A stretch of 64,000 nt of DNA from assembly GCA_021732025.1 (NCBI GenBank), contig JAKFVU010000036.1, positions 124,001 through 188,000 on the forward strand, written 5' to 3'. The DNA is from Candidatus Obscuribacterales bacterium. GTDB lineage: Bacteria > Cyanobacteriota > Vampirovibrionia > Obscuribacterales > Obscuribacteraceae. Shown one piece after another: positions 41,582-50,316 of this stretch (positions within the stretch are counted from its first letter, which is position 1; every line of letters begins with the position of its first letter). Below the pieces are notes generated by a model that searched no databases, had not been told where the DNA came from, and worked only from the letters and a program-made list of their open reading frames with translations. A program made the translations under genes and the position numbers.

Positions 41582-42028
41582 TTGTTAGACTCGCTCAGCC
41601 AGACTTTTTCAGCATTGGCCGACCCCACCAGGCGGGCTATGTTGGCACAATTGAAGGACGGTGAATCGAGCGTTTCTGATTTGGCCAAGCCATACAATAT
41701 GTCGCTTCCGGCTGTAACTAAGCACATAAAAGTCTTGGAGAAAGCGGGCCTAATTACTAAGACAAAAGAGGCGCAGTGGCGCCCATGCAGGTTAAAAGAA
41801 GACGGCCTCAAAGAAGTATCTGATTGGATGGAAGAGTATCGAGTCTTTTTTGAGGCGAGTTTCGATCGTCTTGAGGCCTACCTCAAAACAGTAACCATCG
41901 AACAAGATTTGAATGATGACAATGTCAAAACAGTTGAAGAGAAAGCAGTCAAAGTAAAAGTAGTCGAAGAGAAAACCGGCCGACAGAAACAGGAAAAGAA
42001 GGGAAAGAAAGATGGCAACAAAAAATGA
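41582..42028 (+). CDS. ArsR-family regulator with charged C-terminal tail
   Basis: A 148-residue winged-helix repressor: LSQTFSALADPTRRAMLAQLKDGESSVSDLAKPYNMSLPAVTKHIKVLEKAGLI is canonical. There is no metal-binding Cys pair. After residue 105 the protein continues with a Lys/Glu-rich tail of about 40 residues not needed for the fold. The start is TTG at 41582. A strong promoter and an inverted repeat lie immediately upstream, and the gene overlaps the following SRPBCC gene by 17 bases. The same 17-base overlap occurs in the neighbouring divergent operon, with gene order reversed. Confidence 0.86.
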   Translation: MLDSLSQTFSALADPTRRAMLAQLKDGESSVSDLAKPYNMSLPAVTKHIKVLEKAGLITKTKEAQWRPCRLKEDGLKEVSDWMEEYRVFFEASFDRLEAYLKTVTIEQDLNDDNVKTVEEKAVKVKVVEEKTGRQKQEKKGKKDGNKK

Positions 42029-42980
42029 GACGGCAAAGCTAAAAAGTAATGAGCTGCAAATCATTCGTTTGTATGACGCTCCAGTTAAAGCCGTTTGGGA
42101 CGCCTGGACTGATCCTGCTAAAGCAGCTCTCTGGTGGGGGCCGCGTGGCTTCACCATCACTACTCATAGCAAAGATTTGAGACCAGGCGGCCACTGGCAT
42201 TACACAATGCACGGTCCTGATGGTGTGGATTATCCAAACAAAACTGTCTATTTTGAAGTTGAAGACTGTGCCAAGCTGGTTTACGACCATGGTGCAAATG
42301 ACGATCAGCCGCCTCTGTTTCGTGTCACTGTGCTGTTCTCGGAGAGCGACGGCAAAACTAAGATGGATATGCGCATGGCTTTTGCTTCGCCAGAATCTGC
42401 TGTAGAAATTGGCAAATTTATCAAGAAAGCTGGCGGCAATTCTACTTGGGATCGTCTCGGCGAGTATCTCGAAAAGACTTCTGCTAACAGAGAGGTCTTT
42501 ATCATCAATCGATCGTTTAAAGCACCAATCGATACCGTATTTGAAATGTGGGTCAATCCCGTTCACTTGTCTAAATGGCTGCCACCGACAGGCTGCGATA
42601 TGCAAGTGATCAGGGCTGACGTCAAGGTTGGTGGCGGCAATTTCTATAGCATGAGCGATGGTGCCGATATGAAACTGTTGGGCCGCCTGCAATATTTGGA
42701 GATTAACCGGCCGCATCGCCTTGTTTATACGCAGCAGTTTTGTGATGAGAATGAAAAGGTCTGCTCACACCCGATGGCACCGTGCTGGCCTGCCACTATG
42801 ATCTCTACCGTAACTTTTAGCGAAGAGGGTGCGGACCAAACTCGCGTAACTGTAGCGTTTGAGTGCAGCGAAGAAACTACTGCCGAGGAGCTCGCGGCCT
42901 TCGTTCAAGAGCGCGGTGGTATGACTCAAGGATGGACAGGTTCATTCGACAAGCTCGAGGATTACTTAGCTACCATTTAG
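42012..42980 (+). CDS. Tandem SRPBCC/AHSA1 double-domain protein
   Basis: A 322-residue protein with two START-like domains. Domain 1 (about 14-152) has IIRLYDAPVKAVWDAWTDPAKAALWWGPRGF and ends TWDRLGEYLE. Domain 2 (about 160-320) has FIINRSFKAPIDTVFEMWVNPVHLSKWLPPTG and ends GWTGSFDKLEDYL. Each should form its own hydrophobic pocket; the ligand is unknown. A fused pair is less common than single-domain AHSA1 proteins. It is coupled to the upstream ArsR gene, and its 3' end overlaps the convergent pilus-N-domain gene by 11 bases. Confidence 0.85.
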   Translation: MATKNETAKLKSNELQIIRLYDAPVKAVWDAWTDPAKAALWWGPRGFTITTHSKDLRPGGHWHYTMHGPDGVDYPNKTVYFEVEDCAKLVYDHGANDDQPPLFRVTVLFSESDGKTKMDMRMAFASPESAVEIGKFIKKAGGNSTWDRLGEYLEKTSANREVFIINRSFKAPIDTVFEMWVNPVHLSKWLPPTGCDMQVIRADVKVGGGNFYSMSDGADMKLLGRLQYLEINRPHRLVYTQQFCDENEKVCSHPMAPCWPATMISTVTFSEEGADQTRVTVAFECSEETTAEELAAFVQERGGMTQGWTGSFDKLEDYLATI

Positions 42981-44943
42981 GTGCTAAATAACTGAAGATT
43001 CTTCGTGCTTTTGCCAGGCTGTCTCGCGCAGCACTATCTTCTCTAAGTTGAAGGGCCGCTTCGTATTCAACGATAGCGCCCTTGGTGTCCTGCGTTCGCA
43101 ATGCCTCATCTCCGAGATCTAAGCGATCGCTGAAGCTATTGGGGTCCTTGCCCAGCTTTCGAATAATTCCCGCAAGGTTTTCTTTTGTTGTTAGGTTGGC
43201 GGCGTCAAGAAACACTGCGTGATGAAAATAGCAGATGGCTTCGGCTGGCTTTTTCTGCAAACTTAATCCAAAGTTGTTATAGGTGATTGCCAGATTTTCT
43301 CGCGCTGATTTGTAAGTAGGATCAAGTGTCAGAGCCTTTTCGAGGAGCTCAATTGCTTTAGCATAATCGAAAACTTCGAGAGCCAACACCGCCTCATTGT
43401 TCAGTGCGATTAATGTGTCTCGGTTGGCAGAGTCTGACGTTTTTGCGCTAAAGCCTTGATGGTTGAAACTGGTGACGCTGACGACATCTTTTCTGCTGCC
43501 TGTCCAAATCTCACAAGAAGACTTAGAGCTTGTTTGGCTCAAAATTGAAGAATCATTTGTATTGCTGATGGGAGACGGTTGCGCTTTTGAACCACTTTGT
43601 AAGCCTGATTGTTTAGGCGGTTGATCTCCTGTTACTAATAGATTAATTGCCCCTAGGTTGCCTGCGTTATCCCATAAAAATGCTGTTGTGCGACCCGGAT
43701 TCTTACCCACTAGAGCCGTTTGTGTGGCAGAGAGCAAAACCTGATCCACATGACCAGGGTCGGCAATTGAAGTTCTCACTAGGCTGTCGCTAGTATTGAA
43801 AAATTTTGGCTGGTAGGGTTTGAGAGTTATTGTTTCGGTTGGTATTTGTTCGCAGAGTTCAATCTCGTCAACTATTACCGGCGGCAGTGGGGCGCGATCA
43901 TTGTTGTCTGATTTCTTAGCGAAAATACCGCTGATGGCGAGAATGCTAGAGATTAGCTTATTGTGAGGCTTGTTCACTTTTAGAGTCACTGCCAGAGCGT
44001 TGCCAGATGCTCCCTCGACTTCAAATGTGGTTTCACCTGGAGCCTTTCCTAGCAGTACGAATTCGTTGTTAGAAATTGCTATCGGCTCTGCGATAGCTGG
44101 ATCTGTTGTTGTTAACTTCGCCAAGTTTTGTTTTGTGCGAAAAGTGCGTGACTGCGAAGTACAGAGGTCTATGGTCCTTGTTGCTTCTTTTGTTTTGTAG
44201 CCACTGGCAATTACAACTGTTTGGCCACCTGAAACCGTAAGCTCATCAGTTCGTGGTAGGCCTTTTGAGCGTGTCTGGAGGCTCTTAACGCTGATATTCT
44301 GTGCCTGTTGTAGTTTTTGATCAGTAGTAGAAATTGTTGGGCTTACCGATACTTTTGAGAGCGTTGCTAATTCAGTAGCAATTTGTTCTAGATAGGTTTT
44401 GTCCTTCGATTCTCGCGGGTCTGCGCATTCTTTGAGCTCTAGTTTCGGGTTGCTTACAAAGGCTTTGGAGCGCTTCATTCGCTGTCTTCTTAGAAAGTCG
44501 AAAAGCGTAGTCGGCGTTTCTAAGAACAATGAGTGCAGTGGGCCAGAGTTATGATGAACTATCACGTTCAAATGCACTTCACCGCCCAGGTCATCCCAAA
44601 CCTGCAGCGTTGTCTCTCCACGATTTTTACCAAGCAGAACCAGGATATTTTCGCCCAACACTACTGGTTCAGCAATGCCTGGGTCGGCCACAGATGTTCT
44701 GACAATTCTGTTTTTGATTAAGAACAGCTTTGACTGTGAGGCATTGACCTCAATAGGTTGAGTTTTTCTGTATTCTTCTAACTCAAGTACACCCACATTG
44801 TGCGGTTCGCTGCCTGATGCTGCTAAAGGCGACAAACATGACGAGATGACGATAGATGTCGCTGTCGCCAGCACTAATGTCGACAGGTTTCTACCACCGC
44901 CGAAATCTCGTAGATTGCTATAGCAATGTAATTTACTCAGCAT
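42970..44943 (-). CDS. Exported protein with three pilus-assembly N-domains (BON-like) and TPRs
   Basis: A 657-residue exported protein (signal near LVLATATSIVISSCLSPLAA). It has three copies of the domain found at the N terminus of CpaC/RcpA-type secretins, each of the form L-x6-F-x6-(A/S)-x-ADP-x-A(E/D)P(V/I)-x9-LLGKN-G-TT: about residues 55-125, 255-325 and 375-445. Instead of a secretin barrel it ends with TPRs (about 510-640: FDYAKAIELLEKALTLDPTYKSARENLAITYNNFG). It may be a periplasmic scaffold. Its ATG overlaps the stop of the upstream membrane-protein gene by 11 bases. Confidence 0.75.
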   Translation of the reverse strand: MLSKLHCYSNLRDFGGGRNLSTLVLATATSIVISSCLSPLAASGSEPHNVGVLELEEYRKTQPIEVNASQSKLFLIKNRIVRTSVADPGIAEPVVLGENILVLLGKNRGETTLQVWDDLGGEVHLNVIVHHNSGPLHSLFLETPTTLFDFLRRQRMKRSKAFVSNPKLELKECADPRESKDKTYLEQIATELATLSKVSVSPTISTTDQKLQQAQNISVKSLQTRSKGLPRTDELTVSGGQTVVIASGYKTKEATRTIDLCTSQSRTFRTKQNLAKLTTTDPAIAEPIAISNNEFVLLGKAPGETTFEVEGASGNALAVTLKVNKPHNKLISSILAISGIFAKKSDNNDRAPLPPVIVDEIELCEQIPTETITLKPYQPKFFNTSDSLVRTSIADPGHVDQVLLSATQTALVGKNPGRTTAFLWDNAGNLGAINLLVTGDQPPKQSGLQSGSKAQPSPISNTNDSSILSQTSSKSSCEIWTGSRKDVVSVTSFNHQGFSAKTSDSANRDTLIALNNEAVLALEVFDYAKAIELLEKALTLDPTYKSARENLAITYNNFGLSLQKKPAEAICYFHHAVFLDAANLTTKENLAGIIRKLGKDPNSFSDRLDLGDEALRTQDTKGAIVEYEAALQLREDSAARDSLAKARRIFSYLAPKW

Positions 44944-45382
44944 TTTTACAATTTCCGAGTTGAATACCGAGTGTGATAAAGAATAGGTAAAAGCACGTTG
45001 ATGGTAAGAATTGCGAGAAGCCGAAACTTTTCTGCTGTATGAAAATCCACGCGCTTGCGGCTAGCAATGGCAACCAGAGATGAGGCTTGGCTGTCATTAG
45101 TTGGTCACAAATTCTGGACCAAACCCTTGCGCCAAACACTAGATCTACCACCATCGCCACAAGATTAAGGCAGAGTAGTAATGTTATTGTGTCAGCAAAT
45201 AATCCCGTTAACGGATAGTGCAGAAGCTCATAGTGCGCCATCATTGAGGCTGCGGTTGCTTGCATACAACCGTATTTCAGTATGCCGTAACGCCAGGCTT
45301 GTATCCCCAAGACTGTGACCAGCAAGTAGCCTGTCACGCCGAGCCAAACGGCCCATTTTCGGAGTGTATACATATAGGTCAT
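44933..45382 (-). CDS. Four-helix membrane protein, unknown
   Basis: A 149-residue protein with hydrophobic helices at about 10-32, 55-80, 98-115 and 120-140. Charged residues are few, and there is no catalytic motif or recognised family. Its last 11 bases overlap the start of the pilus-N-domain/TPR gene, so the two are co-translated and may function together at the membrane. ATG 45382 is used; ATG 45373 is also possible. Confidence 0.6.
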   Translation of the reverse strand: MTYMYTLRKWAVWLGVTGYLLVTVLGIQAWRYGILKYGCMQATAASMMAHYELLHYPLTGLFADTITLLLCLNLVAMVVDLVFGARVWSRICDQLMTAKPHLWLPLLAASAWIFIQQKSFGFSQFLPSTCFYLFFITLGIQLGNCKNAE

Positions 45383-45443
45383 CTAACTATGCTAGCAGAG
45401 GCATATTTGCTTGCAAGCTGAATTCACTACGTTGCGAATGCTT

Positions 45444-46328
45444 TTATTTGGTTTGTGCGGCGGTCAAGTAAGAGGAATAAAAAGCGCGAACTGTACTGAA
45501 GGCGTCTTCTATAGTGCCCGGATAGCTCATTTCTTCTGCATGTTTGGCAAATACCTTACCCCATGAACTTGGTGGTTTATTGATTTCTATTGGAAGTTCA
45601 TGGGTCTTACGTGCGGAGAAAACCGAGTCAACGCGTTGTTTAGTTTTCTGCGGGTCAAGTTTCCTGCTGATGAGGATGACCATGTCTATGAGGTCTTTTT
45701 CTCTTGTGTTTTTGCGGCCTTCCCTTTGGTAGGTGTAGGCGTGCAGTTTTTCAGCAAACTGCAGTTCTTGGGGGATTGCCAGTGGTTTGGCTTGCTCTAT
45801 ATTGGCGAAGTCGAGCCAGGCTTCGCCCCTGAGTTCGTCTAACGGAGTGGGATCTGTTTCTGCTATAGCGATGTCGAGGTGAAATTCTTCAAAGTGAGTT
45901 CCACCTAGTAGGGCCTTTGCTTGAATTCTATATCCCCCGATTGTGGTTGAAAGCAGCTGGGTGACCTTGCCCAGTCTAAATGTGAAATAATCACCCAAAT
46001 CGTTGTCGAGTTTGTATTGCAGTATTGCTTTTACTTCGTCACCTTGGTCGCTCGCTGGTCCTAGTAGAAGCCTGTTCTGAATAATTAGATCGACATCTTG
46101 TGTGGTTCTTGAGCGCCCCAGTCGCAGTTCGAGGCTGTATCCGCCTTTTAGCGCGAAGGCCTCATCGCGGGCGAAGAAGACTCTAGCCAGTAGGCGATCG
46201 AAGGCGACAAGCTTCCGAATGGTGGCATATGGTCTATTCATAGACTCAGCCTTGGACTTTAGTCTTGTCTCTAGGGCCGCTTTGAATGCAGTACTCGTTT
46301 CGTATTTCTTTTTTTCTATCATCGTCAT
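45444..46328 (-). CDS. AbiEii/AbiGii-type nucleotidyltransferase toxin
   Basis: A 294-residue nucleotidyltransferase-fold toxin of the type IV AbiE system. FALKGGYSLELRLGRSRTTQDVDLII (about residues 60-85) is the nucleotidyltransferase core, with the DVD metal ligands. ELQFAEKLHAYTYQREGRKNTREKDLIDMVIL (about 190-220) is the second conserved block. MenA/AbiEii relatives add nucleotides to tRNA and stop growth. The ATG begins directly after the antitoxin stop, with no gap. AbiE modules can abort phage infection; that role here is inferred. Confidence 0.87.
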   Translation of the reverse strand: MTMIEKKKYETSTAFKAALETRLKSKAESMNRPYATIRKLVAFDRLLARVFFARDEAFALKGGYSLELRLGRSRTTQDVDLIIQNRLLLGPASDQGDEVKAILQYKLDNDLGDYFTFRLGKVTQLLSTTIGGYRIQAKALLGGTHFEEFHLDIAIAETDPTPLDELRGEAWLDFANIEQAKPLAIPQELQFAEKLHAYTYQREGRKNTREKDLIDMVILISRKLDPQKTKQRVDSVFSARKTHELPIEINKPPSSWGKVFAKHAEEMSYPGTIEDAFSTVRAFYSSYLTAAQTK

Positions 46329-46928
46329 TTAGTTGCTCAGGCTTTGAAGTGCTTCGCTTTCGCTTATTTGTTTTCGAGTGATGATGCCAGTCTCGACTGC
46401 TTTGGTGAGGCTGTCCTCAAGTGTGGTCTTATCAGTTCGCCCGTCTCGTATTAGGTCTTCTAAGGTTTTGGTCGGCGTGGTTAGTAGCAGACCATTTTCA
46501 AGCTGTATTGATTCTGCTCTCAGGTTTTCTTGGTGAAGCTGCAGAATTATTGGGGCTTCACCGTTGCGTCTAAAATCCCTAGGAACCGTCATGTGTATCT
46601 GATTGGGAAGTAGGTCGCCTAGTTTGTAGACGTAAAGAGCCGTTTCGTATGAGAGGCACCCTTGAATTTTATCTGCTCTATTGCGCGACCAGAGAAGCCA
46701 TTTCATGTATTCCTGTTCCGGAGCGCTTGGGTAATTGACTAGTCTGAACAGGCCCAGGTGCTCGTGAGACCATTCACCTGATTCTACGAAGGTGTGGAAG
46801 TGCTTTCTGTTGTAGCCTGCCCTAATTGCTTGTTTGGCAGTAAACAGACCAAATTGACCTGATGCCGTCTCGAAAAGATGGTCACGTTTTTTTGCCGGGC
46901 TGGTCGTTGGTGTATTCTTATGGTACAT
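46329..46928 (-). CDS. AbiEi-type antitoxin
   Basis: A 199-residue protein from ATG 46928. The N-terminal winged helix (ETASGQFGLFTAKQAIRAGYNRKHFHTFVESGEWSHEHLGLFRLV) is the AbiEi DNA-binding domain. The C-terminal part (LSYETALYVYKLGDLLPNQIHMTVPRDFRR..., TPTKTLEDLIRDGR) is the antitoxin region. It represses its own promoter and counters the toxin encoded next. The frame extends to a TTG at 46946, but ATG 46928 is preferred. This ATG is the last three bases of a perfect 19-bp inverted repeat. It is on the same strand as the toxin. Confidence 0.83.
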   Translation of the reverse strand: MYHKNTPTTSPAKKRDHLFETASGQFGLFTAKQAIRAGYNRKHFHTFVESGEWSHEHLGLFRLVNYPSAPEQEYMKWLLWSRNRADKIQGCLSYETALYVYKLGDLLPNQIHMTVPRDFRRNGEAPIILQLHQENLRAESIQLENGLLLTTPTKTLEDLIRDGRTDKTTLEDSLTKAVETGIITRKQISESEALQSLSN

Positions 46929-46970
46929 AGTACATAAATACCACAAAATCGGTGGTATTTATGTACTATG
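46926..46970. promoter_or_regulatory. Perfect 19-bp inverted repeat over the AbiEi start codon
   Basis: The arms at 46926-46944 and 46952-46970 are exact complements separated by 7 bases (AAAATCG). Each arm contains GTACATAAATACC. On the minus strand the second arm ends with the ATG of the antitoxin. AbiEi proteins are known to bind inverted repeats in their own promoter. A fair promoter (TTCGCC, 17 bases, TACATA on the minus strand) would overlap the first arm. Confidence 0.75.
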
Positions 46971-47017
46971 CGCTGTAGCGGAGGCGAATTTTATCTTAAT
47001 TGTGAGGTGTACCAGTT

Positions 47018-48988
47018 TCACTTCTCATTGTTATTCGCGTCAATACCTTGCTCTCCATTGACCCCGTTTTCTCTATTCGGCGAATGATTCTTAATCCAGT
47101 CACAGAGGCTATTGAGCAAATTATTGCTGAACTGCCCTTGCTCAAACAGTAGATGCTGTGAGCGGCCGATCAATGACAAATCTTTGTCGAGTGTTCCAAT
47201 TTTTCTGAAAAGGCTGATGGTGCCCTCTGGCTTGATTAGAAGATCGTGCACTCCTTGATACATAATTACTGGAGTTTTTGTAATTTTTGCCGCATATTTC
47301 TTGTTGTTCGATAGAAACTTGCTAACTGCCAAGAATTCTTCAGGAGTGGCCGTGAAGCGGCTTTCTGGATCGACTACCCACTCATGTTTGAGGGCGATAT
47401 CGTCGGTGGCACGATTCACCACTGTTGGTGCGGCGTTAATTGGTTCTTTACTGCCTGTGGCAATTGATAGGCCAATTTTGGAGACAAGTTTCCATTGTTT
47501 GTAACGCTGAGATGAAGGCACAGCTGCAATCAGTCCGTCAATCAATTCTGGATGTTTTGCTGTCAACTGAAGGGCAATCGAGCCGCCCATAGATTCACCG
47601 AGCACAAAAATTGGTAAGCCGGGATTGTCTCGCCGGATGGTTTTAAGCGAAGTTTCTAAGTCTTCAGTACTTTTGATCAAGTCAATGCGGTCTCGTGCCT
47701 TCATGCTTGTATACGCACCGAAGCCGCGCACATCATAGGCGTAGACCAGTAAACCTTGTTCGGCGAGTTTCTGACCAAGGGCTGTGAAGGAACTTCTATG
47801 CAAACCGAAACCTGGTATGCAGACTACAATTCCCCGAGCTTTTACATCAGGATTTACCCATTGCATCGCTGCTGGCTGATGCATGATGACGCGCTTCCGA
47901 TGCCACGGCAATTCGCTGTGAAACTGCCCAGGTCTGTGGTGGCTTTTGTGAGGTGGTAGCGCCTCTGGTGGCGTGGTTTCTCCGGTGTACGCCGCTTTTA
48001 ATTCTAAGTCTGGCTTCTCTGTGCCTATTCCCACAGTGCGCTCAGTTAGCCTGGCAACCAAATCTTCTTTTGATGCTTTGCTTTTTCCCTCTAGTTCAGC
48101 CACCAAACGATCGCGATCTGCCAGCCTAAAAATCCAGACGCTGCGATCGAAGCAAGCTGTTGCTTTTTCGTGATTGCCTAAGGCTTCGTAGACATCCACT
48201 AGCACCCGCAACGACCAGCCGTACTGAGTTGATAGTGGGCCGTACAAATAGCGATCGCGCCAAGCCATTTCTTCGTATATGGGCAGCGACTCTTTGATAC
48301 GTTTGCTCTTAAACAGGCTAGCGGCAATGCCTTCAAGGCTGCGCATATAAATTTCAAGATAGTCTTTTTTGTCTTTGCTGAGAGCCAAAGCCTCTTTAAA
48401 ATAGCGAATACTGCGATCGTATTTTTCTAGCTCATAGTAGACGTCACCTAAGTCGGCAATCAGTTCTGCTTGCAGTCTAGTTTTTTCGCTTGCGTCTAAA
48501 GCCACTGTTGAAGCAGCAGTTGTTTTTTCGTTGGTGTTTTTTTTGTTGTTGTTGAGTAATTGATGAGCGCTCTGGTAGTGCTTCATCGCCAGCTTAATAT
48601 GGCTATTTTGATAGGCGGCAGAGCCGGCACCGATTTGAGCGAAAATCTGGTCGGTATCTGATAGTGTGCGGTCTTTGCAGAGTTTTTCGAAGGCGCTTAG
48701 AGCTTGGTCGTATTGTTCTGCCTGATATTCGTCGACGGCTTTTTGCAGTGAAGTACTACCGTCTGGCGCTGCCGCCCAAGCTGGTGCTAACCCAGGTACT
48801 AGTCCAGGTGCTAATTCTGGTGCTAATTCTGGTGCCAATCCTAGCCATGCTGGCGAGGAGAGTGGGGTGGCAATCATTGCGGCAATGGTCAAGACTTTGA
48901 GCAATACTGTTTGCTTTCGTCTTTTTGCACTATTTGTTTTTGCGCTAGCTTTCTTTGTGCTATTTCTCTTTGCTTCCGTCGTTATCAT
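47018..48988 (-). CDS. Exported TPR-alpha/beta hydrolase fusion
   Basis: A 656-residue exported protein. After a basic start and signal helix (LKVLTIAAMIATPLSSPAW) there is a repeated LAPE/LAPG spacer coded by 12-bp repeats. Residues 80-300 are TPRs (YQAEQYDQALSAFEKLCK, LGDVYYELEKYDRSIRYFKEALALS). Residues 370-635 are an alpha/beta hydrolase of monoacylglycerol-lipase type: nucleophile GESMGG, PGFGLHRSSF for the oxyanion region, GVHDLLIKPE for the acid, and the His in GRSQHLLF. The likely substrate is a lipid or ester outside the cytoplasm. The preceding membrane-protein gene overlaps its start by 29 bases. Confidence 0.82.
   Translation of the reverse strand: MITTEAKRNSTKKASAKTNSAKRRKQTVLLKVLTIAAMIATPLSSPAWLGLAPELAPELAPGLVPGLAPAWAAAPDGSTSLQKAVDEYQAEQYDQALSAFEKLCKDRTLSDTDQIFAQIGAGSAAYQNSHIKLAMKHYQSAHQLLNNNKKNTNEKTTAASTVALDASEKTRLQAELIADLGDVYYELEKYDRSIRYFKEALALSKDKKDYLEIYMRSLEGIAASLFKSKRIKESLPIYEEMAWRDRYLYGPLSTQYGWSLRVLVDVYEALGNHEKATACFDRSVWIFRLADRDRLVAELEGKSKASKEDLVARLTERTVGIGTEKPDLELKAAYTGETTPPEALPPHKSHHRPGQFHSELPWHRKRVIMHQPAAMQWVNPDVKARGIVVCIPGFGLHRSSFTALGQKLAEQGLLVYAYDVRGFGAYTSMKARDRIDLIKSTEDLETSLKTIRRDNPGLPIFVLGESMGGSIALQLTAKHPELIDGLIAAVPSSQRYKQWKLVSKIGLSIATGSKEPINAAPTVVNRATDDIALKHEWVVDPESRFTATPEEFLAVSKFLSNNKKYAAKITKTPVIMYQGVHDLLIKPEGTISLFRKIGTLDKDLSLIGRSQHLLFEQGQFSNNLLNSLCDWIKNHSPNRENGVNGEQGIDANNNEK
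48783..48842 (-). repeat. Five in-frame 12-bp repeats in the hydrolase gene
   Basis: Units of the form GGTGCTAATTCT step by 12 bases at 48783, 48795, 48807, 48819 and 48831 (plus strand). They encode the LAPE/LAPG/LVPG spacer after the signal sequence. Confidence 0.8.
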
Positions 48989-49460
48989 CAGTTCTCGATT
49001 TTCGTTTTTGCAGCGCCCCTGGTTCGGATTGGCGTTCTCTCAGTATTTCACCCATAGTCTTGCCTTCTTGGATGGCAATAAATTTGGTTTTGCCAAACGG
49101 TAAAAAGAGCAAAATTGTTATTGCGAATGGACAGGCGAAGCCAATTCTATACAACAAACTAAGGTGGCTATCGCCGAAGACTATCCAGGCAAAAGGAGTG
49201 ATCATTGCCACTAGAATTATTGCAACGACAATTTTGTAGAACCACGATTTGTGCAGACCTAAGCATTGTAGCTCAACTGCCAATCCGCTGAAGAATAGCA
49301 AGCCGCCGATAGCCGTCATCACCCATAAGGGTGCGTGCACAGAGTGGACAGGTACAGGCACTAATCCCAAACCAAGGGCTGCGAAGTAGACGCCAAGGGC
49401 TGCTAAGGCTAGAGCGGCAAGAGGGGTTGGTTTCGTGTTATCTGTCTTGGGTTTGGCCAT
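48960..49460 (-). CDS. Multi-helix membrane protein, unknown
   Basis: A 166-residue protein with four hydrophobic helices (about 13-35, 45-65, 75-95 and 103-120). These are followed by a cytosolic, charged C terminus (GEILRERQSEPGALQKRKSRTDD). No family motif was recognised. It overlaps the following TPR-hydrolase gene by 29 bases, so the two are a coupled pair and it may anchor or help export the hydrolase; this is inference from gene order only. Confidence 0.6.
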   Translation of the reverse strand: MAKPKTDNTKPTPLAALALAALGVYFAALGLGLVPVPVHSVHAPLWVMTAIGGLLFFSGLAVELQCLGLHKSWFYKIVVAIILVAMITPFAWIVFGDSHLSLLYRIGFACPFAITILLFLPFGKTKFIAIQEGKTMGEILRERQSEPGALQKRKSRTDDNDGSKEK

Positions 49461-49565
49461 TTGCCTTTGCCATGTACGGGAGCATAGAGTGATCGTACCC
49501 TGCCAGCGGCCATGGGATGGCCATAGTGCGGTAGAATGTCGCAGATACTAACGCAAGGGAAGCCA

Positions 49566-50288
49566 ATGTCTTATAAATCAGCTAAATCCAGCTTTGTTCA
49601 AAGTGGTTTCGCCAAGTTCAAGCTTGCCAAGATGGTGCCTGCCCTAGTTGCGCTAGCCTTGGTTCCCTTCAGCGCTGGCGCTGCATTGGCCGAACCGGGT
49701 TTGTCCTCAGACGGCGACCACGATGTTATTGTTTTCCCTACTTGCGATCTTGCTGTTCGCTACAACAACAAGACATTTGTGCCAGTCAAGGCCAAACTGC
49801 AAGATGCTACCAGTTCTGCTTTCCTCAAAATCGCACCAGATAAGTCAATCAAGATTTGGGAAGACTATGACTCGGCCAAAATGACCGCTGGTCCAGAGCA
49901 GATTTTAATTGAAGCCTACGATGTTGGCAAAATCGGCTCTTTTGGTTCCAGTCGCTTCAATAAAGACTTCATGGCCGCCAACCGTGTGCGCGAAGTGCAA
50001 TTCAACAATGAGCGAATTGCTAAAGAAACTGGGCTTTCGGCTGGTTCCTTCAGTGGCATTACAGCTGTCAAGCCGTTTGAAGTGACACCAAAGAGTGGCG
50101 AAACTCCTTATTATCTATACGTCATTCAAACACCAGAGCATCTCACTATTTATGCTCGCAAGATGCGTTCTGCTAGCCGTACTTTTGAGTTAGATCCGGC
50201 TGTAATTATTACTCAGTTGCAAGTGCGCGGCACCAAAGACTGCGTGAGTAACATCAAATTAGATGAGCCAAAGGTCGTTGCTCAGTAG
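49566..50288 (+). CDS. Exported protein of unknown function
   Basis: A 240-residue exported protein. The signal is KMVPALVALALVPFSAGAALAEP. The mature part is strand-rich (DHDVIVFPTCDLAVRYNNKTFVPVKAKLQD, FLKIAPDKSIKIWEDYDSAKM, ETPYYLYVIQTPEHLTIYARKM) with a single pair of Cys (PTCDL, KDCVS) that could form a disulfide. No family is recognised. ATG 49566 is preceded by AAGGGA. An earlier ATG at 49536 gives ten more residues without support. It may share a transcript with the antiporter gene 28 bases downstream. Confidence 0.65.
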   Translation: MSYKSAKSSFVQSGFAKFKLAKMVPALVALALVPFSAGAALAEPGLSSDGDHDVIVFPTCDLAVRYNNKTFVPVKAKLQDATSSAFLKIAPDKSIKIWEDYDSAKMTAGPEQILIEAYDVGKIGSFGSSRFNKDFMAANRVREVQFNNERIAKETGLSAGSFSGITAVKPFEVTPKSGETPYYLYVIQTPEHLTIYARKMRSASRTFELDPAVIITQLQVRGTKDCVSNIKLDEPKVVAQ

Positions 50289-50316
50289 AGCCCAGCTGTC
50301 CTAAGAGGGTATCACG

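Noticed and set aside
42039-42716. 225-codon minus-strand frame inside the double SRPBCC gene
   Set aside because: The plus strand carries two complete AHSA1 domains; the antisense translation is His/Cys-rich without structure.
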